This document shows, piece after piece, positions 7,333 through 10,031 of a stretch of DNA of 10,031 nt. The DNA lies in NCBI GenBank assembly GCA_017963875.1, contig JAGCTA010000221.1, positions 1 through 10,031 on the forward strand, given 5' to 3'. The stretch comes from Victivallales bacterium. Lineage in GTDB: Bacteria; Verrucomicrobiota; Lentisphaeria; Oligosphaerales; Oligosphaeraceae. Under the pieces are notes generated by a model that made no database searches, had not been told where the DNA came from, and was given only the letters and a program-made list of their open reading frames with translations. Within the stretch, counting starts at the first letter, position 1. Every line of letters starts with the position of its first letter. A program made the translations under genes and the position numbers.

Positions 7333-9247
7333 AGCCAAACTTAGCAAGGAAAGGCTCGGACTTGGGATGAAGTTTTATGCAGCGTTTCGCATATTTCCGT
7401 GCCGCGTCCTGTTCATCATACCAGTCAGCCAGAAGCAAAAGCGCAACATAATGCTTGACAAGGGCTTGCATTTGGATATTATACTCTCTATCATGGGGAT
7501 TCAGTCGCGAGTAACTGAAGTCGCAGTAGTAGTCAAGCATGTCCATGATTGTTCTGCGGGATAAATCGGAGAACTTAACCGTGTCAGGGACGTTCTTCTG
7601 GCTTTTGTCAAGGGAACGCACCATCATTCCCTTGTCATTGGCCATGGCAATGTACCCCTTGATTTTTCGATTGCCCTTTCTCAACCGCAGGATTGTATTG
7701 GGGCCGCGATCATATTTGAGTTTTCTTGCATAGAACATCACAATGGTAGGCAGGTTATTCAGATAATTCGCCTGTATTTCCACGCTTTCCTTGTATTCGG
7801 GAGGCAGTTTTTCGATAAAATTTCTCACACGACGGCTTCGCATTACCATTGGATTCTTTGGATGGGGCCGCTTTTTCCTCAGTTCATCGCTCAAAGGCTT
7901 TAGTTTCTTCTTGGCGACTTCCTCATGGGTGATTTCCTTAATCGGTTTCTCTGTTTCGACAACTTCAGGACCGTCTTCATCGTCATCTTCATCCGTGTCT
8001 TCTTCCTGTGAGGAAAAATATCCAGGTCCTTCCGTGCCTTGGAAATTTTCTTCTTCAGGTTCATCTTTCTTGTCAGTAGTTGCGATATTTGAACTAGTTC
8101 CGCCATCTGTCTGGACAATCGTGCCATTGGTTTCCTCAGGAGATTCCTCTTCCTTATCTCCGTATGTGAGCAGTAGGAAACTCAATATTCCGATCAATGT
8201 AAGAAGGGCCAGTACAAGGAGGATATTCAACAGCATGTTGCCGCCTGAAGCGGCTGGCGGCGGAGGCAAAGGCGTTGAAGCGCCTTGATTCCTGACGCTT
8301 GAATTCGCACCGACTCCAACCAGATGGACTCCGCCTTTGTTTTGTTCCTGTCCTCCAACGCCACGAATGCTCATCTTCTTTTTCTGACTGCCACTGTTTT
8401 CGCCAGTCGCGCTTTCTACGATTTTCAGAATTTCATCGTAGGACGATGGACGGTCGAGCGGGGAAACGGAAATCATCCTGCGAAGCAGTTTTCCAATTTC
8501 CTCAGGGACATTACTGCCAAGCACGCCGCCTTCTTCTGGAAGACGCCCCGCAAGACAATGCCACAAGACCTTTCCAAGCGAGTAAATGTCCCCTTGAAGA
8601 CTGGCAGGCGCCCCGCCAATGCGTTCAGGACTTGTATAACTGTCAAAGGGGATATGTTCCGATAGTGCCATGCCTATACCGAATCCTGCGAGGCGGTTCG
8701 TATGGCTGTCCGATTTTCTAAAGCACGACAAATTGATCCGTCCATGCAGGATGGACAAATCCGATGTTTTCTGAAGAACTCTCAGCACGTTTATCAGCCA
8801 TTCGCGCACATCTTTCCACTCCTGGGGCTCTGAATCGGCAACGGAAAAGCCTTCTGGAAGATATTGCTGGACGGAATAGACGCCGTCATCATATTTCCCG
8901 CATGAATAGACAATGCCCAGGGCGGGATCAGTAACTGCGGCGACGCGGCGGATGACTTCCAGATAATTATCCATTTCCACAGGCGTATATCCCCCTGCAG
9001 AGGTCACCATTTCAATGATAACCTCTCGATCCAGGGCGGCGTCCAATGCCCTATATTTCTCAATACCTGCCTGGTTGGCGAGACAATCCTCCAGAAGGTA
9101 TTGCTGCCACCATTTCGGAACTTTGACCTGCATCCCGCATTGTGGACAGGCAAAAACTGAAAATGGCTCTAAATCCGTCACGTCCAAGTGGGATTGACAT
9201 CCTGGACATGTTAACTTCATTCGTTCTTTTTTTGGTTCTTCTGACAT
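7313..9247 (-). CDS. Zinc-ribbon, membrane-anchored Ser/Thr pseudokinase-like protein
   Basis: This 644-residue protein has several parts. Residues 10-40 form a zinc ribbon with CPGC (14-17) and CPQC (34-37). Residues about 50-280 are a protein-kinase-like domain: the C-lobe is recognisable by YTSPERIGG (204-212), GDIYSLGKVLW (219-229) and DRPSSYDE (265-272). The catalytic residues are lost: the VAIK lysine is Glu79, HRD reads HGR (168-170) and DFG reads GFG (188-190). The glycine loop is also degraded. A linker with PLPPPPAA (326-333) leads to one transmembrane helix (about 338-361), then a very acidic stretch (about 365-437), then an unrecognised C-terminal domain (about 468-644) with helical, TPR-like ending. 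The likely topology is kinase-like part in the cytoplasm and C-terminus outside. It may be a scaffold or sensor. The start at 9247 (MSEEPKKER) is preferred, with AGGGA 12-16 bases upstream; 9283 and 9271 are alternatives. It overlaps ispG by 20 bp. Confidence 0.85.
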   Translation of the reverse strand: MSEEPKKERMKLTCPGCQSHLDVTDLEPFSVFACPQCGMQVKVPKWWQQYLLEDCLANQAGIEKYRALDAALDREVIIEMVTSAGGYTPVEMDNYLEVIRRVAAVTDPALGIVYSCGKYDDGVYSVQQYLPEGFSVADSEPQEWKDVREWLINVLRVLQKTSDLSILHGRINLSCFRKSDSHTNRLAGFGIGMALSEHIPFDSYTSPERIGGAPASLQGDIYSLGKVLWHCLAGRLPEEGGVLGSNVPEEIGKLLRRMISVSPLDRPSSYDEILKIVESATGENSGSQKKKMSIRGVGGQEQNKGGVHLVGVGANSSVRNQGASTPLPPPPAASGGNMLLNILLVLALLTLIGILSFLLLTYGDKEEESPEETNGTIVQTDGGTSSNIATTDKKDEPEEENFQGTEGPGYFSSQEEDTDEDDDEDGPEVVETEKPIKEITHEEVAKKKLKPLSDELRKKRPHPKNPMVMRSRRVRNFIEKLPPEYKESVEIQANYLNNLPTIVMFYARKLKYDRGPNTILRLRKGNRKIKGYIAMANDKGMMVRSLDKSQKNVPDTVKFSDLSRRTIMDMLDYYCDFSYSRLNPHDREYNIQMQALVKHYVALLLLADWYDEQDAARKYAKRCIKLHPKSEPFLAKFGYGKNKK

Positions 9248-9285
9248 GGCAATCTGTTTCCCTAAAGTCATATTGGGTAACAATA

Positions 9286-9332
9286 TTTGACAACTTAGGA
9301 TGTCAAAACATTGTCTTGACTAGGCAAGTCAA
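9286..9332. promoter_or_regulatory. Two adjacent TTGAC...GTCAA inverted repeats
   Basis: Just upstream of the pseudokinase gene lie TTTGACA (9286-9292) facing TGTCAAA (9301-9307), and TTGACT (9316-9321) facing AGTCAA (9327-9332). Both palindromes share the core TTGAC/GTCAA, with spacers of 8 and 5 bases. On the minus strand the GTCAA copies read TTGAC, and TTGACA (9307-9302) could be a -35 hexamer for the pseudokinase-ispG unit, with a weak TATTGT 15 bp further on. The array may be an operator, a promoter or both; no regulator is identified. Confidence 0.4.
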
Positions 9333-9405
9333 TACATAAATCCACTTTAAAATAATCATCATTCCATCTATAACAACCTATAAAAGCAAATTTTAGTCAG
9401 TTAAC

Positions 9406-9433
9406 TTGCATTTTACGTGTTATCATGTATGTT
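9406..9433 (+). promoter_or_regulatory. Candidate promoter for the tRNA-Glu pair
   Basis: TTGCAT (9406-9411) and TATGTT (9428-9433) are separated by 16 bp and lie 37 bases before the first tRNA. The upstream flank (about 9333-9405) is AT-rich, which suits a strong stable-RNA promoter. Both hexamers are only partial matches to the sigma-70 consensus. Confidence 0.35.
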
Positions 9434-9443
9434 AAAGAACAGA

Positions 9444-9458
9444 TACAGCCATGCTGTA
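9444..9458 (+). other. Small hairpin in the tRNA leader
   Basis: TACAGC-CAT-GCTGTA is a perfect 6-bp stem with a 3-base loop, followed by GTTTTTG, 12 bases before the first tRNA. It could be a leader processing element or a weak attenuator. The stem is too short to call a terminator with confidence. Confidence 0.3.
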
Positions 9459-9469
9459 GTTTTTGTTCG

Positions 9470-9544
9470 GTCTCCATCGTCTAAGGGTTAGGACACCAGG
9501 TTTTCATCCTGGTAATAGCAGTTCGAATCTGCTTGGAGATGCCA
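9470..9544 (+). tRNA. trnE: tRNA-Glu (anticodon UUC), copy 1
   Basis: A 75-base tRNA cloverleaf including the encoded 3' CCA. The acceptor arms GTCTCCA and TGGAGAT pair with a terminal G-U wobble. The anticodon stem CCAGG/CCTGG encloses loop TTTTCAT with anticodon TTC, which reads GAA and GAG as glutamate. The T arm AGCAG/CTGCT holds loop TTCGAAT. The discriminator base is G. It shares a promoter region and terminator with an identical second copy 13 bases downstream. Confidence 0.97.
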
Positions 9545-9557
9545 AATTAATTGAATT

Positions 9558-9632
9558 GTCTCCATCGTCTAAGGGTTAGGACACCAGGTTTTCATCCTGG
9601 TAATAGCAGTTCGAATCTGCTTGGAGATGCCA
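9558..9632 (+). tRNA. trnE: tRNA-Glu (anticodon UUC), copy 2
   Basis: Identical over all 75 bases to the copy at 9470, with the same TTC anticodon and encoded CCA. It lies 13 bases after the first copy and 19 bases before a strong intrinsic terminator stem, so both are most likely cut from one transcript by RNase P and 3' processing. Confidence 0.97.
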
Positions 9633-9651
9633 AATTAACAGAAATCGTTTC

Positions 9652-9674
9652 AAGCCGCTTTTGCGGCTTTTTTT
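9652..9674 (+). terminator. Intrinsic terminator of the tRNA-Glu transcript
   Basis: The stem AAGCCGC (9652-9658) pairs with GCGGCTT (9663-9669) around a TTTT loop, and an uninterrupted T run (to 9674) follows. It ends the rightward tRNA transcript. Read leftward, the stem is followed by GAAACGA rather than a U-tract, so it would serve the convergent transporter gene poorly. Confidence 0.9.
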
Positions 9675-9704
9675 GTGTCCTTGTCGCCTGTTTTACGATG
9701 TAAA

Positions 9705-10031
9705 TCAACTGTTTTTTCGTGTCAGCAGATAGAAGATAGGGGTGTCGAGAAGCGCGAGAAGGAGTTTGAACAGATATTGTCCGATGATGGTCAATAGAAG
9801 CGTCTGCCTCATGTCTGGAATCCAGAACCAGCGGAAGCCGATGCCAAAAACAATTCCAATGAACAGTACGGTATCGAGGATTTGGCTTGTCATGGTGCTG
9901 GCATTGTTCCATATCCACCGAGCCGCCGTGGTTCCGTGGTGAGTGTTGAGATACCAGTCTCGAATTTTATGGAAAAACCAGATGTCCCATAGTTGCGAGA
10001 CAAAATATGCAATGAGACTTGCGACGACGAA
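9705..10031 (-). CDS. yhhQ: Queuosine-precursor transporter, YhhQ/DUF165 family (C-terminal part)
   Basis: The last 108 residues of a membrane protein are visible; the N-terminus lies beyond the right edge. The signature SLIAYFVSQLWDIWFFHKI and, about 20 residues later, WIWNNASTMTSQILDT are the conserved helices of the YhhQ family, which imports queuosine precursors (preQ0, preQ1 or queuine). Two more hydrophobic helices follow (around LFIGIVFGIGF and TIIGQYLFKLLLALLD), and the protein ends in the basic tail LLTRKNS. Precursors feed queuosine synthesis at the wobble base of GUN-anticodon tRNAs (Asp, Asn, His, Tyr), so the neighbouring tRNA-Glu is not a substrate. The gene converges with the tRNA transcript. 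The stop is TGA at 9707-9705. An internal ATG at 9893 is not the true start because the conserved frame continues upstream to the edge. Confidence 0.93.
   Translation of the reverse strand, partial: FVVASLIAYFVSQLWDIWFFHKIRDWYLNTHHGTTAARWIWNNASTMTSQILDTVLFIGIVFGIGFRWFWIPDMRQTLLLTIIGQYLFKLLLALLDTPIFYLLTRKNS

Larger units (their letters stand above)
9470..9638 (+). repeat. Tandem duplication covering the tRNA-Glu gene
   Basis: An 81-base unit (tRNA plus trailing AATTAA) occurs at 9470-9550 and again at 9558-9638 without a difference, giving an 88-base period. The flanks differ, so the duplication covers little more than the tRNA. It is recent or kept identical by gene conversion. Confidence 0.9.

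Noticed and set aside
7791..8288. Open plus-strand frame of 165 codons, very Ser-rich
   Set aside because: It is the antisense of the acidic and proline-rich parts of the pseudokinase; runs of Glu/Asp codons read as Ser/Phe on the other strand. No independent start signal.
9470..9638. Phage attachment site or small CRISPR-like array at the direct repeats
   Set aside because: The repeat is an entire functional tRNA-Glu gene copied twice with only 13 bases between copies; no integrase, cargo or spacer series is present.
9592..9918. Minus-strand open frame of 108 codons overlapping the tRNA and transporter end
   Set aside because: It crosses a tRNA and a terminator and is out of frame with the conserved YhhQ sequence, so it is a shadow.

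Overview
The window is bacterial chromosomal DNA with seven complete protein genes, the 3' end of an eighth, and two tRNA genes. Composition looks near balanced GC and gene density is high. The best guess is a PVC-superphylum bacterium of the Lentisphaerota/Victivallales or Kiritimatiellota type. This is inference from three things: a zinc-ribbon, membrane-anchored kinase-like protein beside ispG; a large two-module esterase next to an RpiR regulator and a BadF-type sugar kinase; and the general lack of strong Shine-Dalgarno motifs. No phylogenetic marker was placed, so the taxonomy is tentative.

Region 1 (1-6222) looks like a small intracellular carbohydrate-utilisation locus split into two divergent transcription units. 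Leftward (minus strand, in order of transcription) lie a 631-residue alpha/beta-hydrolase (acetylxylan-esterase/dienelactone-hydrolase type), an RpiR/MurR regulator with a SIS sugar-phosphate domain, and a BadF/BadG-type N-acetylglucosamine-kinase-like protein. The last two overlap by 8 bp. Rightward lie a PnuC-like membrane transporter and, 18 bp later, an (alpha/alpha)6-barrel glycosidase of the GH37/GH63/MGH1-like type. The 169-bp divergent intergenic region carries a perfect 9-bp inverted pair (TTCACTAAC / GTTAGTGAA), one arm near each candidate start region, so the RpiR protein may control both arms. The hydrolase, esterase and kinase have no signal peptides, which suggests that an imported glycoside or glycoconjugate is deacylated, cut and phosphorylated in the cytoplasm.

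Region 2 (6238-9247, minus strand) is a two-gene unit. First comes a 644-residue protein with an N-terminal zinc ribbon, a Ser/Thr kinase-like domain that has lost the key catalytic residues, a proline-rich linker, one membrane span, a very acidic stretch and an unrecognised C-terminal domain. Then comes ispG (MEP isoprenoid pathway), whose preferred start overlaps the end of the pseudokinase gene. ispG converges with the glycosidase gene across only 15 bp.

Region 3 (9248-10031) holds a 222-bp intergenic stretch with TTGAC/GTCAA inverted repeats, two identical tandem tRNA-Glu(UUC) genes with encoded CCA ends, a clear intrinsic terminator, and on the minus strand the C-terminal 108 residues of a YhhQ-type queuosine-precursor transporter that runs off the right edge.

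No mobile element, CRISPR array or phage gene is visible. The most unusual items are the degenerate kinase coupled to ispG, the esterase whose second hydrolase module has lost its nucleophile, the PnuC-like/glycosidase pairing, and the mirrored motif pair in the divergent promoter.
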